From Burkholderiaceae bacterium (GTDB taxonomy: Bacteria > Pseudomonadota > Gammaproteobacteria > Burkholderiales > Burkholderiaceae_C), in assembly GCA_019745555.1 (NCBI GenBank), contig JAIESX010000012.1, forward strand, positions 1 through 64,000: a DNA stretch of 64,000 nt. Reading direction: 5' to 3'. Below the pieces are notes generated by a model. It ran no database searches. It was given only the letters and a program-made list of their open reading frames with translations, and was not told the origin of the DNA. The stretch's first letter is position 1. The number at the start of each line of letters is the position of its first letter. Of this stretch, positions 48,921 through 58,987 are shown in pieces. Made by a program: the position numbers and the translations under genes.

Positions 48921-50651
48921 CTAGAAGGTTTCCCAGTCACCGTCGTCTGCACCAGCCGCCTTGGCAGGCGCCTTCACAGGTGGCGTGGCGGCGGGCGCTG
49001 CCAGACGCTGAGGGGCGGCTGATGCGGGTCTGGGAGCAGGCGCGCGAGCCGGAGCGGTCGGCGCTGCCGCGGCTGCCATGCCTTTCGGCGGTGCTTGCCC
49101 CGTGTCGCCCGCCAGCCTGAACACGGCTACGGTCTGCACCAGCTCCTGGGCCTGCGTCTTGAGGCTGCTGGCGGCGGCGGCCATCTCTTCCACCAGGGCC
49201 GCATTCTGCTGGGTGGTCTGGTCCATGCTCGTGATGGCCTCGCCCACCTGGGCCACGCCCTGGCTCTGCTCGCTGCTGGCGGCGCTGATCTCGCCCATGA
49301 TGTCGGTCACGCGCCGGATGCTGGCCACCACCTCGTTCATGGTGGCGCCGGCCTGGTCCACCAGGGCGGTGCCGCGGCCCACACGTTCCACGCTGTCGGT
49401 GATCAGGGTCTTGATCTCCTTGGCCGCTTCGGCACTGCGCCCGGCCAGGCTGCGCACCTCGCTGGCCACGACCGCGAAGCCACGGCCCTGTTCGCCCGCG
49501 CGCGCCGCTTCCACGGCGGCGTTGAGCGCCAGGATGTTGGTCTGGAAGGCGATGCCGTCAATCACGCTGATGATGTCGTGGATCTTGCGCGCGCTGTCGT
49601 TGATGCCCTTCATCGTGTCCACCACCTGGGCCACGACCTCGCCGCCCTGCACGGCCACCGTCGAGGCGCTCTGCGCGAGCTGGTTGGCCTGGCGGGCGTT
49701 GTCGGCGTTCTGCCGCACGGTGGAGGAGAGTTCTTCCATCGACGCCGCGGTCTCTTCCAGCGCGCTGGCCTGGCTCTCGGTGCGGGCCGAGAGGTCGTTG
49801 TTGCCGGTGGCGATCTCGGCGCTGGCGTTGGAGACGGCGTCGCTCCCCTGGCGCACCTGGTTGACGAGACGGGTCAGGGCATTCTGCATGTCGCGTACGG
49901 CGTGCAGCAGCTGGCCGATCTCGTCCTGGGTGTTGGGCGTGATGCGCGCGCTCAAATCGCCCTCGGCCACCTTGCGCGTGAGCTGGGCGGCGTAGGACAG
50001 GCCGCCAGCGATGGTGCGGTTGAGCGTGCGGGCGATGAGCAGGCCCAGCACGATGGTGACCAGCAGGGCCCCCAGGTTGCCGTACAGCACGCTGGTCTGG
50101 ATGGCGGCACTCTCCTCACGGGCCTGCAGGCCGCCGTCCTGGGCGATCTTGCCGAGCGTGCGCAGCTGGGTGGTGAGGACGCCGAAGGTCTGCAGCGCCG
50201 GCCCCTTGAGAATATCCAGCGCCTCTTCGTCACGACGCTGGCGGGCCAGGCCCACGATCTCGGCCTGTTGCGCCTGGTACTGCTTCCAGCCAGCCTGCAA
50301 GGCAACCAGTGCCTGCTGCTCGGCGCCGGAGGAGAAGATGTCAGCCAGGCTCTGCAGTTCCTTGTTGATGTTGCCGCCCATGTCGTCCATCTGCTTTTCG
50401 AGCGCACGGCGCTCGTCTTCGCCGAAGGTCAGCACGTGTTGGAACTGGGCCGCCCGCAGCAGGCTGACCTGGGTGCCCAGGAGGCCGGCGTGCCGCGTGC
50501 CCGGCAGCCAGCGGTCGGCGATCAGGCTGGAATGGCTGTTGAGCGTGCTGGTGCCGTAGACCGCGTACAAGGTCTGGGCCGCGGCCAGGCACAGCACGAC
50601 GATGAAGCCGCCCATGAGCTTGGTCCCGATCTTGACATCCTTGAATCGCAT
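48921..50651 (-). CDS. Methyl-accepting chemotaxis protein
   Basis: 4HB-like sensor, HAMP, signalling hairpin [38 protein letters not shown]-terminus DWETF. Confidence 0.95.
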   Translation of the reverse strand: MRFKDVKIGTKLMGGFIVVLCLAAAQTLYAVYGTSTLNSHSSLIADRWLPGTRHAGLLGTQVSLLRAAQFQHVLTFGEDERRALEKQMDDMGGNINKELQSLADIFSSGAEQQALVALQAGWKQYQAQQAEIVGLARQRRDEEALDILKGPALQTFGVLTTQLRTLGKIAQDGGLQAREESAAIQTSVLYGNLGALLVTIVLGLLIARTLNRTIAGGLSYAAQLTRKVAEGDLSARITPNTQDEIGQLLHAVRDMQNALTRLVNQVRQGSDAVSNASAEIATGNNDLSARTESQASALEETAASMEELSSTVRQNADNARQANQLAQSASTVAVQGGEVVAQVVDTMKGINDSARKIHDIISVIDGIAFQTNILALNAAVEAARAGEQGRGFAVVASEVRSLAGRSAEAAKEIKTLITDSVERVGRGTALVDQAGATMNEVVASIRRVTDIMGEISAASSEQSQGVAQVGEAITSMDQTTQQNAALVEEMAAAASSLKTQAQELVQTVAVFRLAGDTGQAPPKGMAAAAAPTAPARAPAPRPASAAPQRLAAPAATPPVKAPAKAAGADDGDWETF

Positions 50652-50740
50652 AACAGTCTCCTCGGCCTGGCGGCCCTGTGCCTGCACTCTAACTCCAAGG
50701 ATACAAAAGGAAACCCCGGAAAAGCCCGACAATCCTGTCC

Positions 50741-51925
50741 ATGAAGTTGATACGCATCAAGGAGGGCAAGGATCGGGCGCTGCAGCGCCGGCATCCCTGG
50801 GTGTTCGAGTCGGCCATCGCCAAGGGTGGCGCCGATGCCGGAGAGACCGTGCGCCTGGAGTCGGCGCAGGGGGATTTCCTGGCCTGGGCGGCATTCAGTC
50901 CGCAGTCCAAGATCCGCGCGCGCGCCTGGAGCTTTGATGAGAAACAGCGCATCGACGCAGCCTTCTTCACGCAACGCATTGCGGCGGCCGTGCGGGCGCG
51001 TGCACGTTTCGATATCCGCAGCAATGGCTTGCGCCTGGTGCATGGCGAAGCCGATGGACTGCCCGGGCTCATCGTCGATCGCTACGGCGACACCCTGGTG
51101 GCGCAGTTCCTGAGTGCCGGTGCCGAGCGCTGGAAGAGCGTGCTGACCGATGCGCTGCTGGCCGAGACTGGTCTGGACAGACTGTATGAGCGCTCCGATG
51201 CCAGCGCGCGTGGCCTGGAAGGCCTGCCCGAGGCCACAGGCTGGTTGCGCGGCGAGGGCCCAACACAGCTCGTGCTGCAGGAGCACGACTGGCAGCTCGG
51301 CCTGGACATCGCCCAGGGACACAAGACCGGCTTTTACCTCGACCAGCGCGACAGCCGCAAGCGCTTTGCCGACTACGCGGCACGCCTCCAGTTCCAGCGC
51401 GTGCTCAACTGCTATTGCTACACCGGTGGCTTCACCGTGGCGGCCCTGGCCGGCGGTGCGGCCCATGTCACGTCCATCGATTCGTCCGGCCCGGCGCTGG
51501 AGCAGGCGCGCACCAACGTGGCCCTCAACGGCCATGATCCGGCGCGCTGCGAGTTCCTCGACGCTGACGTCAACGCCAGCCTGCGCCGCTTTGCGCAGGA
51601 GGGGCGGACCTTCGACGCCATCGTGCTCGACCCCCCGAAGTTCGCACCCACCGTGGCGCATGCCGAGCGCGCGGCGCGGGCCTACAAGGACATCAACCGC
51701 CTGGCCTTCAAGATACTGGAGCCCGGCGGCGTGCTTTTCACCTACTCGTGTTCCGGCGGCATCAGCGCCGACCTGTTCCACAAGATCGTGGCCTCGGCCG
51801 GCACGGACGCCGGCGTCGACGGCTATATTCACGAACGCATGGGTGGTGCGCCCGACCACCCCATGACCATCGCCTTCCCCGAGGGCGAGTATCTCAAGGG
51901 TCTGGTGGTCATGCGCAAGGCCTGA
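50741..51925 (+). CDS. rlmI: RlmI-like class I SAM-dependent rRNA methyltransferase
   Basis: [29 protein letters not shown]-like N-terminus; [26 protein letters not shown]. Confidence 0.9.
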   Translation: MKLIRIKEGKDRALQRRHPWVFESAIAKGGADAGETVRLESAQGDFLAWAAFSPQSKIRARAWSFDEKQRIDAAFFTQRIAAAVRARARFDIRSNGLRLVHGEADGLPGLIVDRYGDTLVAQFLSAGAERWKSVLTDALLAETGLDRLYERSDASARGLEGLPEATGWLRGEGPTQLVLQEHDWQLGLDIAQGHKTGFYLDQRDSRKRFADYAARLQFQRVLNCYCYTGGFTVAALAGGAAHVTSIDSSGPALEQARTNVALNGHDPARCEFLDADVNASLRRFAQEGRTFDAIVLDPPKFAPTVAHAERAARAYKDINRLAFKILEPGGVLFTYSCSGGISADLFHKIVASAGTDAGVDGYIHERMGGAPDHPMTIAFPEGEYLKGLVVMRKA

Positions 51926-51977
51926 GGGCGGCGCCCTCTTGACAGGCTCGCTACACTCCTCATATATCCCCCTGTCC

Positions 51978-52012
51978 TGGCCGCCAACCTGCCGTGTGCA
52001 AGTTGGCGGCCA
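51978..52012 (+). promoter_or_regulatory. Stem-loop upstream of the COG0523 gene
   Basis: tggccgccaac (51978-51988) / gttggcggcca (52002-52012), 11-bp perfect stem, 13-nt loop, no T-tract. Confidence 0.5.
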
Positions 52013-52032
52013 CTCCTTTGCGAGAGTGCATC

Positions 52033-53100
52033 ATGGCTTTGATTCCCGCCACCATCCTCACCGGCTTCCTGGGAGCCGGCAAGACCACCCTGCTCAAACG
52101 CGTGCTGCAGGAGGCACACGGCCAGAAGATCGCCGTGATCGAGAACGAGTTCGGTGAAGAGAACATCGACAACGACATCCTCGTGTCGGACACGAAGGAG
52201 CAGATCATCCAGATGAGCAATGGCTGCATCTGCTGCACCATCCGCGAGGATCTGCGCACGACCCTGCAGGACCTGGCCGCCAGGAAGCGCAAGGGCGAAC
52301 TGGACTTCGAGCGTGTGGTCATCGAGACCACGGGCCTGGCCGACCCCGGCCCGGTGACGCAGACCTTCTTCATGGACGACGAGATCGCCGAGAGCTTCCT
52401 GCTCGACTCCGTCATCACCCTGGTCGACGCCAAGCATGCGGCCCAGCAGCTCAATGACCGCCAGGAGGCGCGCCGCCAGGTGGGTTTTGCCGACCAGATC
52501 TTCATCAGCAAGACCGACCTGGTGAGCGCTGAGGAGCTCGACGCCCTGCAGCATCGCCTCAAGCACATGAACCCGCGGGCGCCGCAGAAGGCCGTGCATT
52601 TTGGCGAGGTGGCGATCCGGGAGGTGTTCGACCTGCGCGGCTTCAACCTCAATGCCAAGCTCGAGATCGACCCCGACTTCCTCAAGGACGACGACCATGG
52701 TCATGACCACGATCACGATCACCATGATCACGACCACGTGCACGGCGAGCACTGCAGCCACCCCTCGCACCAGCATGGCCACGGTCACCACCATCACCAT
52801 GACGACGATGTGAAGAGCTTCGTCTTCCGCTCCGAGCGCGCTTTCGATCCGCACAAGCTCGAGGACTTCCTCGGCGCCATCATCAATATCTACGGCCCGC
52901 GCATGCTGCGCTACAAGGGTGTGCTGTACATGAAGGGCACCGACCGCAAGGTCATCTTCCAGGGGGTGCACCAGCTCATGGGCAGCGACCTGGGTCCCGA
53001 GTGGGCCGAGGGCGAGCAGCGCCTGAGCAAAATGGTCTTCATTGGTATCGACCTGCCCAAGGACATCCTGGTGCAGGGCCTCGAGCAGAGCCTGGTCTGA
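52033..53100 (+). CDS. COG0523/CobW family G3E GTPase metallochaperone (YjiA/YeiR-like)
   Basis: TGFLGAGKTTLLKRVL, SNGCICCTIREDL, His-rich DDDHGHDHDHDHHDHDHVHGEHCSH...HGHGHHHHH insert. Confidence 0.93.
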   Translation: MALIPATILTGFLGAGKTTLLKRVLQEAHGQKIAVIENEFGEENIDNDILVSDTKEQIIQMSNGCICCTIREDLRTTLQDLAARKRKGELDFERVVIETTGLADPGPVTQTFFMDDEIAESFLLDSVITLVDAKHAAQQLNDRQEARRQVGFADQIFISKTDLVSAEELDALQHRLKHMNPRAPQKAVHFGEVAIREVFDLRGFNLNAKLEIDPDFLKDDDHGHDHDHDHHDHDHVHGEHCSHPSHQHGHGHHHHHDDDVKSFVFRSERAFDPHKLEDFLGAIINIYGPRMLRYKGVLYMKGTDRKVIFQGVHQLMGSDLGPEWAEGEQRLSKMVFIGIDLPKDILVQGLEQSLV

Positions 53101-53275
53101 GCCGGGTCACGGCGCGCGCGGGCTGTCGTTGTTTCGCAACCCCTGTCCATCGAGCGTGAACGGCAGTACACTCGCGCGCCATAAATTTCGGCTTCGCATG
53201 CCGGGTGGCCTTGCATTGCGGGTATAACAGCAGGCCAGAAGAAACGCGCAGGCCCCGCCTGCCAGGAGACAAGAA

Positions 53276-54286
53276 GTGAAAGCCAAACCAGGAAAGGTGT
53301 CCGTGTCTTCCAAAGCCAAATCCGCTGCGGGCAAGGCCAAACCGGCCCCCAAGAAAGCTGCCGCCAAGCCGGCCGCCAAGGCCAAGCCGGCCGTGAAGAC
53401 CACCAAGCCTGGTGCGGCCAAGAAGGCCGTGGCCAAACCCGCCGCCAAGAAGCCGGCCGCCAAGCCTGTGGCCAAGAAGGCCGCTGCCAAACCCGTGGCC
53501 AAGAAAGCCCCGGCCAAGGCGCCCGCTACCAAGAGCAAGCCGGTTGCCAAGGCCCCTGCGAAAGCGCCCGTGAAGGCTTCGGCGAAAGCCGCGGTCAAGG
53601 CGGCGCCCGTCAAGGTGCCCCTCAAGACCGTGGCCGCCCCGGCACCTGTGCCGGCCAAGCCGCAGCCGCCGGTGCCCGAGGCACCGGTACGCACGGCCAA
53701 GGCTTCGGCCCGGCTGGCCCAGCTTACCGTTCCATCCATGGCCCAGACCTCGGCATCCAATGCCGTGAAGGCCAGTTACGTCCCGACCATGTCCCAGACC
53801 CTGATTGCCCCTCCCCTGCCTTCTTCCATCAAGAAGGACCCCAAGCTCGCCAACAACTGGAAGACCAAGCCCGGCGAGCAGCTCAGCGACGACGAGCTGA
53901 TGGCCATGCCCGACAGCGAGTACATGAACGACAAGCAGCTCGCCGCCTTCCGCGTGCGCCTGCAGCAGCTCAAGCAAGACATCCTGAACAATGCCGGCGA
54001 GACCACCGAGCATCTGCGTGAAGACACCGTGATCGTGCCGGACCCGGCCGACCGCGCCACCATTGAGGAAGAGCACGCGCTGGAGCTGCGCACGCGCGAC
54101 CGCGAGCGCAAGCTGCTCAAGAAGATCGAGCAGTCCATCGCCCGAATCGACGCGGGCGACTATGGCTACTGCGACGAGACCGGCGAGCCCATCGGTGTGG
54201 GCCGTCTGCTGGCCCGTCCCACGGCCACCCTTTCGCTCGAGGCCCAGCAGCGCCGCGAGCTCAAGCAGAAGATGTTCGGGGATTGA
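53276..54286 (+). CDS. dksA: DksA-family RNA polymerase-binding protein with Lys/Ala/Pro-rich N-terminal extension
   Basis: LRTRDRERKLLKKIEQSIARIDAGDYGYCDETGEPIGVGRLLARPTATLSLEAQQRRELKQKMFGD; GTG start. Confidence 0.9.
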   Translation: MKAKPGKVSVSSKAKSAAGKAKPAPKKAAAKPAAKAKPAVKTTKPGAAKKAVAKPAAKKPAAKPVAKKAAAKPVAKKAPAKAPATKSKPVAKAPAKAPVKASAKAAVKAAPVKVPLKTVAAPAPVPAKPQPPVPEAPVRTAKASARLAQLTVPSMAQTSASNAVKASYVPTMSQTLIAPPLPSSIKKDPKLANNWKTKPGEQLSDDELMAMPDSEYMNDKQLAAFRVRLQQLKQDILNNAGETTEHLREDTVIVPDPADRATIEEEHALELRTRDRERKLLKKIEQSIARIDAGDYGYCDETGEPIGVGRLLARPTATLSLEAQQRRELKQKMFGD

Positions 54287-54331
54287 TCTCCGACAGGCCG
54301 TCTACCACCTTGCCGCACACATAATCAGGAC

Positions 54332-56197
54332 ATGGCTGAAGAGGAAAACCGGTCCGGCTTGCTGTCCAAGGTGGCCAAGTTCGTGCGCAATCCGACCAAG
54401 GACTGGTCGGAGCTTGATCAGAAGGAGCCTGAAGCCGAGGGCGGCTACAGCAAGGAGGCGCTCAAGGAGATGATCGAGCGCAAGCGCCAGAACGACTTCG
54501 TGCGCAAGCGCGAGTTCGACCACCTGCGCAAGCTTCGCCGCCGCGATCCCCTGGGGCCGCCGGATCAGGCAGGGCGCCCGTCCTTCTTCCAGAGCAGCAT
54601 GACGTCGAACCACGACGACCGTGCCGAGACACTCAAGAAGATCGACGAGATCGAGGCCCAGATGTCGCGCCAGTGGTGGAAGGGCAAGGAGGCCGCCTCC
54701 CGTGCCGGCGCCTTTCCGATGGGTCCGGGGGCGGGTCTCAAGCCCGAAGCCGGCCCGACCCAGCCGCCGACGACCGTGCCCTCCGAGCCCGATGCGGCCG
54801 CCACCTCAGGGGGCGAGGACAGCCATTTCCAGCCCACCGAGGCCTCGGGCTTGCGCCCGGGCAGTTCCCAGTGGGGCGAGCCCGAGGGTGGCGGCGAGTA
54901 CATCCCGACCCAGCTGGCCGATGCATCGCCCACGGTGCCGGCTTCCATGGCCTTGCGCCAGGGGCTGGCGGCCAGCGCGAGCCGGCCCATCAGCCGGCCG
55001 CAGTCCCTGCCGCCGCAAGGCGGACCGCGCATGCCGGTCGGGGCCGGTTTCTCCACGCAGCGTCTCTACGCCCAGGTGCCGGTCGACAACCTGACCGACC
55101 CCGACCTGGAGGACGCGGCCATCCGCTTTGCCAACGGTGACGATGCCGGCGCCGAGGAAAGCCTGCTGGCTGCGCTGGCGTCCGGCGAGCAGCGGCCCGA
55201 GCTGACCGAGACCTGGATGTCGGCGCTGTTCGATCTCTACCGTGCCACCGGCCAGCAGGCCCGTTTCGACAGCGTGGCGCTGGAGTTTGCCAACCGCTAC
55301 GGCCGCTCGGCGCCGGCCTGGTTCTCCATGCCTGACATGCTGGGCCGCAGCAAGAGCGTGGCGCCGGTCAAGGCGCGTCCCAGCACCTCGGTGGCCAGCC
55401 CGGCCGACTGGAGCAGCCCTGCCCAGCTCGACGCCGCCGCGCTGCAGGAACTGCAGGCCCTGATGCGTGTCCCCGGGCCCCTGGTGCTGGACTGGCAGGC
55501 GGTGGGGGCCATCGCCCCCGACGCGGTACCTCTGCTGTCGCAGATGGTGGCCCACTGGTGCGTGTCGCCGGCCTTGCTCGTCTTCCGCGGCCATGCCAGT
55601 CTGGAGCGCGCGCTGCTGGCCCTCACCCCCTCGGGCGACCGCAGCGTGGACCCGGTGTGCTGGCAGCTGCGCATGGATGCGCTGCGCATCATGCGTCTGC
55701 AGGATGCCTTCGAACTCGTGGCGCTGGACTACTGCGTCACCTACGAGGTCTCGCCGCCGTCCTGGCAGGAGCCGCGCTGCAGCTGTGACCTGCAGGGCCT
55801 GAACGACCCGGCCGAGGCCGAGGCCGAAGACATCCGCTCCCGCTGGGACGAGCCTCACTCCATGTGGGACGACCCTTTGCGCAACCTCACGGTCCCGGCC
55901 GGGCTGGAGGAGCAGCCGCCCGCCGTGGTCGAGCTCTACGGCGAGATCATCGGTGACGCCGCCGAGGTGCTGGCCAAGCTTGAAAAGGGCATGGAGGGCT
56001 CGACCCGCATGGTCGTGTCCTGCGCCCGTCTGATCCGGGTGGACTTTTCGGCCGCCGGCAGCATCCTCAACTGGGTGGCCGAGCAGCAGGGCCAGGGCTG
56101 CCAGGTGCAGTTCCGTGACGTCAACCGCATGGTCGCGGCTTTCTTCAACGTGATCGGCATCTCCGAGCATGCGCGCGTCGTTCCGCGTGCCGCATAA
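54332..56197 (+). CDS. Protein with two STAS-like segments, function unknown
   Basis: C-terminal [79 protein letters not shown]; earlier related segment [28 protein letters not shown]. Confidence 0.7.
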   Translation: MAEEENRSGLLSKVAKFVRNPTKDWSELDQKEPEAEGGYSKEALKEMIERKRQNDFVRKREFDHLRKLRRRDPLGPPDQAGRPSFFQSSMTSNHDDRAETLKKIDEIEAQMSRQWWKGKEAASRAGAFPMGPGAGLKPEAGPTQPPTTVPSEPDAAATSGGEDSHFQPTEASGLRPGSSQWGEPEGGGEYIPTQLADASPTVPASMALRQGLAASASRPISRPQSLPPQGGPRMPVGAGFSTQRLYAQVPVDNLTDPDLEDAAIRFANGDDAGAEESLLAALASGEQRPELTETWMSALFDLYRATGQQARFDSVALEFANRYGRSAPAWFSMPDMLGRSKSVAPVKARPSTSVASPADWSSPAQLDAAALQELQALMRVPGPLVLDWQAVGAIAPDAVPLLSQMVAHWCVSPALLVFRGHASLERALLALTPSGDRSVDPVCWQLRMDALRIMRLQDAFELVALDYCVTYEVSPPSWQEPRCSCDLQGLNDPAEAEAEDIRSRWDEPHSMWDDPLRNLTVPAGLEEQPPAVVELYGEIIGDAAEVLAKLEKGMEGSTRMVVSCARLIRVDFSAAGSILNWVAEQQGQGCQVQFRDVNRMVAAFFNVIGISEHARVVPRAA

Positions 56198-56261
56198 AAC
56201 ACCCCGAAGCGGCTGCAGCTGTCTTGGACTTGGGCACTCGCGGAGCTGGCTTGGCCAGTCC

Positions 56262-56320
56262 ACTGAGTGCGCCCCCTGAGGGGGGCGTAGCGCACGAAGG
56301 GCGCGCAGTCTGGGGGTGGG
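56262..56320. repeat. Candidate dispersed intergenic palindromic repeat
   Basis: gtgcgccccctgaggggggcgtagcgcac palindrome followed by gaagggcgcgcagtctgggggtggg; copy number not assessable here. Confidence 0.45.
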
Positions 56321-56331
56321 ACAATAGCACC

Positions 56332-56880
56332 ATGGAACAATTTCACGGCACCACCATCGTCAGCGTGCGGCGCCAGACCGCCAACGGCCTGCAGGTGGCC
56401 ATCGGCGGTGACGGCCAGGTCACGCTGGGCCACATCGTCGTCAAGGGCACGGCACGCAAGGTGCGCAAGCTCTACCATGGCAAGGTGCTGGCCGGCTTTG
56501 CCGGCGCCACAGCCGATGCCTTCACGCTGTTCGAGCGTTTCGAGGCCAAGCTCGAGAAGCACCAGGGCCATCTGCAGCGTGCCGCCATCGAGCTCACGCG
56601 CGACTGGCGCACCGACCGCGTGCTGCGCCGGCTCGAAGCCATGCTGTCCGTAGCCGATCGCGAATGCTCGCTCATCATCAGTGGCAACGGCGACGTGCTC
56701 GAGCCCGAGCATGGCGTCGTGGCCATCGGCTCGGGGGGCGCCTACGCGCAGTCGGCCGCCATCGCCCTGCTCAAGCACACGCAGCTGGGCGCGGCCGAGA
56801 TCGTCAAGCAGTCGCTCGAGATCGCGGGCGAGCTCTGCATCTATACCAATATGCACCACACCATCGAGACGCTGGACTGA
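56332..56880 (+). CDS. hslV: ATP-dependent protease subunit HslV
   Basis: [53 protein letters not shown]. Confidence 0.96.
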   Translation: MEQFHGTTIVSVRRQTANGLQVAIGGDGQVTLGHIVVKGTARKVRKLYHGKVLAGFAGATADAFTLFERFEAKLEKHQGHLQRAAIELTRDWRTDRVLRRLEAMLSVADRECSLIISGNGDVLEPEHGVVAIGSGGAYAQSAAIALLKHTQLGAAEIVKQSLEIAGELCIYTNMHHTIETLD

Positions 56881-56914
56881 GCGCCGCGTCCCGAAGGTTA
56901 GACGGATCAACACC

Positions 56915-58243
56915 ATGTCCTCGATGACCCCGCAGGAGATCGTCTCCGAACTCGACCGCCATATCGTGGGCCAGGCCGATGCCAAGCGCGCCGTGGCCAT
57001 CGCGCTGCGCAACCGCTGGCGTCGCCAGCAGGTCGAGGCCGCGCTGCGCCCCGAGATCACCCCCAAGAACATCCTCATGATCGGCCCCACCGGCGTGGGC
57101 AAGACCGAGATCGCGCGCCGTCTGGCGCGGCTGGCCGATGCGCCCTTCATCAAGGTCGAAGCCACCAAGTTCACCGAGGTGGGTTATGTGGGCAAGGACG
57201 TGGACAGCATCATCCGCGACCTGATGGAAGTCGCCGTCAAACAGACCCGCGAGGCCGAGATGAAGAAGGTGCGCACGCGGGCCGAGGATGCAGCCGAAGA
57301 CCGCATCCTCGACGTGCTGGTGCCGCCGCCGCGCAATGAGTTCGGCGGCAACGAGGGCGGCGACAACACCGCACGCCAGGTCTTTCGCAAGAAGTTGCGC
57401 CAGGGCGAGCTGGACGAGCGCGAGATCGAACTCGAGGTCAACGAACCCAGGCCGCAGCTCGAGATCATGGGGCCGGCCGGCATGGAAGACATGGCCGAGC
57501 AGCTGCGGGGCATGTTCGGTCAGCTCGGTGCGGGCAAGCGCAAGCTGCGCAAGATCCGCATCGGCGAGGCCATGAAGCTGCTGGTGGACGAGGAGGCCGC
57601 CCGGCTGGTCAACGAGGAGGAGATTCGCGCCCAGGCCCTGCAGAACGCCGAGCAGAACGGCATCGTCTTCATCGACGAGATCGACAAGGTCACCTCGCGC
57701 AGCGACGGCGGCAGCACGGCCGAAGTCTCGCGCCAGGGCGTGCAGCGCGACCTGCTGCCACTGGTGGAGGGTACCTCGGTGTCCACCAAGTACGGCGTCA
57801 TCAAGACCGACCACATCCTCTTCATCGCCTCGGGGGCCTTCCACCTGAGCAAACCCAGTGACCTGATCCCCGAGCTGCAGGGGCGCCTGCCCATCCGTGT
57901 CGAGCTGGCCTCGCTCTCGGTGCAGGACTTCGAGGCCATCCTCACGCAGACCCACGCCTCGCTCGTCAAGCAGTACCAGGCCCTGCTGGCGACCGAGGGG
58001 GTGACGCTGGAGTTTGCGCCCGATGGCATCACGCGCCTGGCGCACATCGCCTACGAGGTCAACGAGCGCACCGAAAACATCGGTGCGCGCCGCCTGGCCA
58101 CGGTGATGGAGCATCTGCTGGACGAGGTGAGCTTCAATGCCGCGCGTCTGCAGGGCCAGACCGTGCGCATCGACGCGGCCTACGTGGACCAGCGCCTGGC
58201 CGATCTGAGTCGCAACGAGGACCTCTCGCGCTACATTCTTTGA
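56915..58243 (+). CDS. hslU: ATP-dependent protease ATPase subunit HslU
   Basis: [83 protein letters not shown]. Confidence 0.97.
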   Translation: MSSMTPQEIVSELDRHIVGQADAKRAVAIALRNRWRRQQVEAALRPEITPKNILMIGPTGVGKTEIARRLARLADAPFIKVEATKFTEVGYVGKDVDSIIRDLMEVAVKQTREAEMKKVRTRAEDAAEDRILDVLVPPPRNEFGGNEGGDNTARQVFRKKLRQGELDEREIELEVNEPRPQLEIMGPAGMEDMAEQLRGMFGQLGAGKRKLRKIRIGEAMKLLVDEEAARLVNEEEIRAQALQNAEQNGIVFIDEIDKVTSRSDGGSTAEVSRQGVQRDLLPLVEGTSVSTKYGVIKTDHILFIASGAFHLSKPSDLIPELQGRLPIRVELASLSVQDFEAILTQTHASLVKQYQALLATEGVTLEFAPDGITRLAHIAYEVNERTENIGARRLATVMEHLLDEVSFNAARLQGQTVRIDAAYVDQRLADLSRNEDLSRYIL

Positions 58244-58460
58244 AGCAGGCCAGGGTGTCTGCGAGGCAGTCGTGGCGTTTTCGCGCCGTGGCGGTGCATG
58301 GTGCCCGCTCGCATGCTCCTTCATGCGTCACATTCACACCAATCGCTAAGTCCTTCATTTAGAAGAGATTTTTGACCCGGGAAATTGTGTGAAAGTGTTT
58401 CTAAGTCCTTGATTTCATTGAAAATTTCTCGTCTTTCCCCTTGTGCGGCAATGTTTTGCT

Positions 58461-58500
58461 GATACAGTGCAAAAAAGTGGAATTAAGTGGTGAAAAGTGC
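58461..58500 (+). promoter_or_regulatory. Candidate MraZ-binding repeats upstream of mraZ
   Basis: AGTG core at 58466, 58476, 58486, 58496 (exact 10-bp period): gatacagtgc aaaaaagtgg aattaagtgg tgaaaagtgc. Confidence 0.7.
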
Positions 58501-58549
58501 GCTCGTGCTTTTCTCCCTCCTTTATTGCGGTTGGACAGAGGGGTTTTGC

Positions 58550-58978
58550 GTGTTTCAAGGGGCTTCGTCGCTGAGTCTGGATGCCAAGGGGCGGCTGTCC
58601 GTGCCGACCCGGCATCGTGACGTGCTCAGTGCCACGGCCGCCGGCCAGCTCACGATCACCAAACACCCGCACGGCTGTCTCATGATCTTCCCGCGCCCCG
58701 AGTGGGAGAAGTTCCGCGAGCGCATCGCGGCCCTGCCCATGGCCGCCCAGTGGTGGAAGCGCATCTTTCTCGGCAATGCCATGGACGTGGAGATGGATGC
58801 CACGGGCCGTGTGCTGGTCTCGCCCGAGTTGCGTGCCGCCGCCGGCATCAGCAAGGACACCATGCTGCTGGGCATGGGCAACCACTTCGAGCTCTGGGAC
58901 AAGGGACGGTACGAGGCCCAGGAGGCCGAGGCCATGCAGGGCGAGATGCCCGATGTCTTCAAGGACTTCTCCTTCTGA
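58550..58978 (+). CDS. mraZ: Transcriptional regulator MraZ (GTG start)
   Basis: [40 protein letters not shown]; first gene of dcw cluster. Confidence 0.94.
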   Translation: MFQGASSLSLDAKGRLSVPTRHRDVLSATAAGQLTITKHPHGCLMIFPRPEWEKFRERIAALPMAAQWWKRIFLGNAMDVEMDATGRVLVSPELRAAAGISKDTMLLGMGNHFELWDKGRYEAQEAEAMQGEMPDVFKDFSF

Positions 58979-58987
58979 AAGCGGACG

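Noticed and set aside
53324-53670. Repeated AAG/GCC-rich DNA considered as a possible non-coding repeat or CRISPR-like array
   Set aside because: It stays in frame with DksA, encodes an AK/P-rich tail and lacks fixed repeat/spacer lengths.
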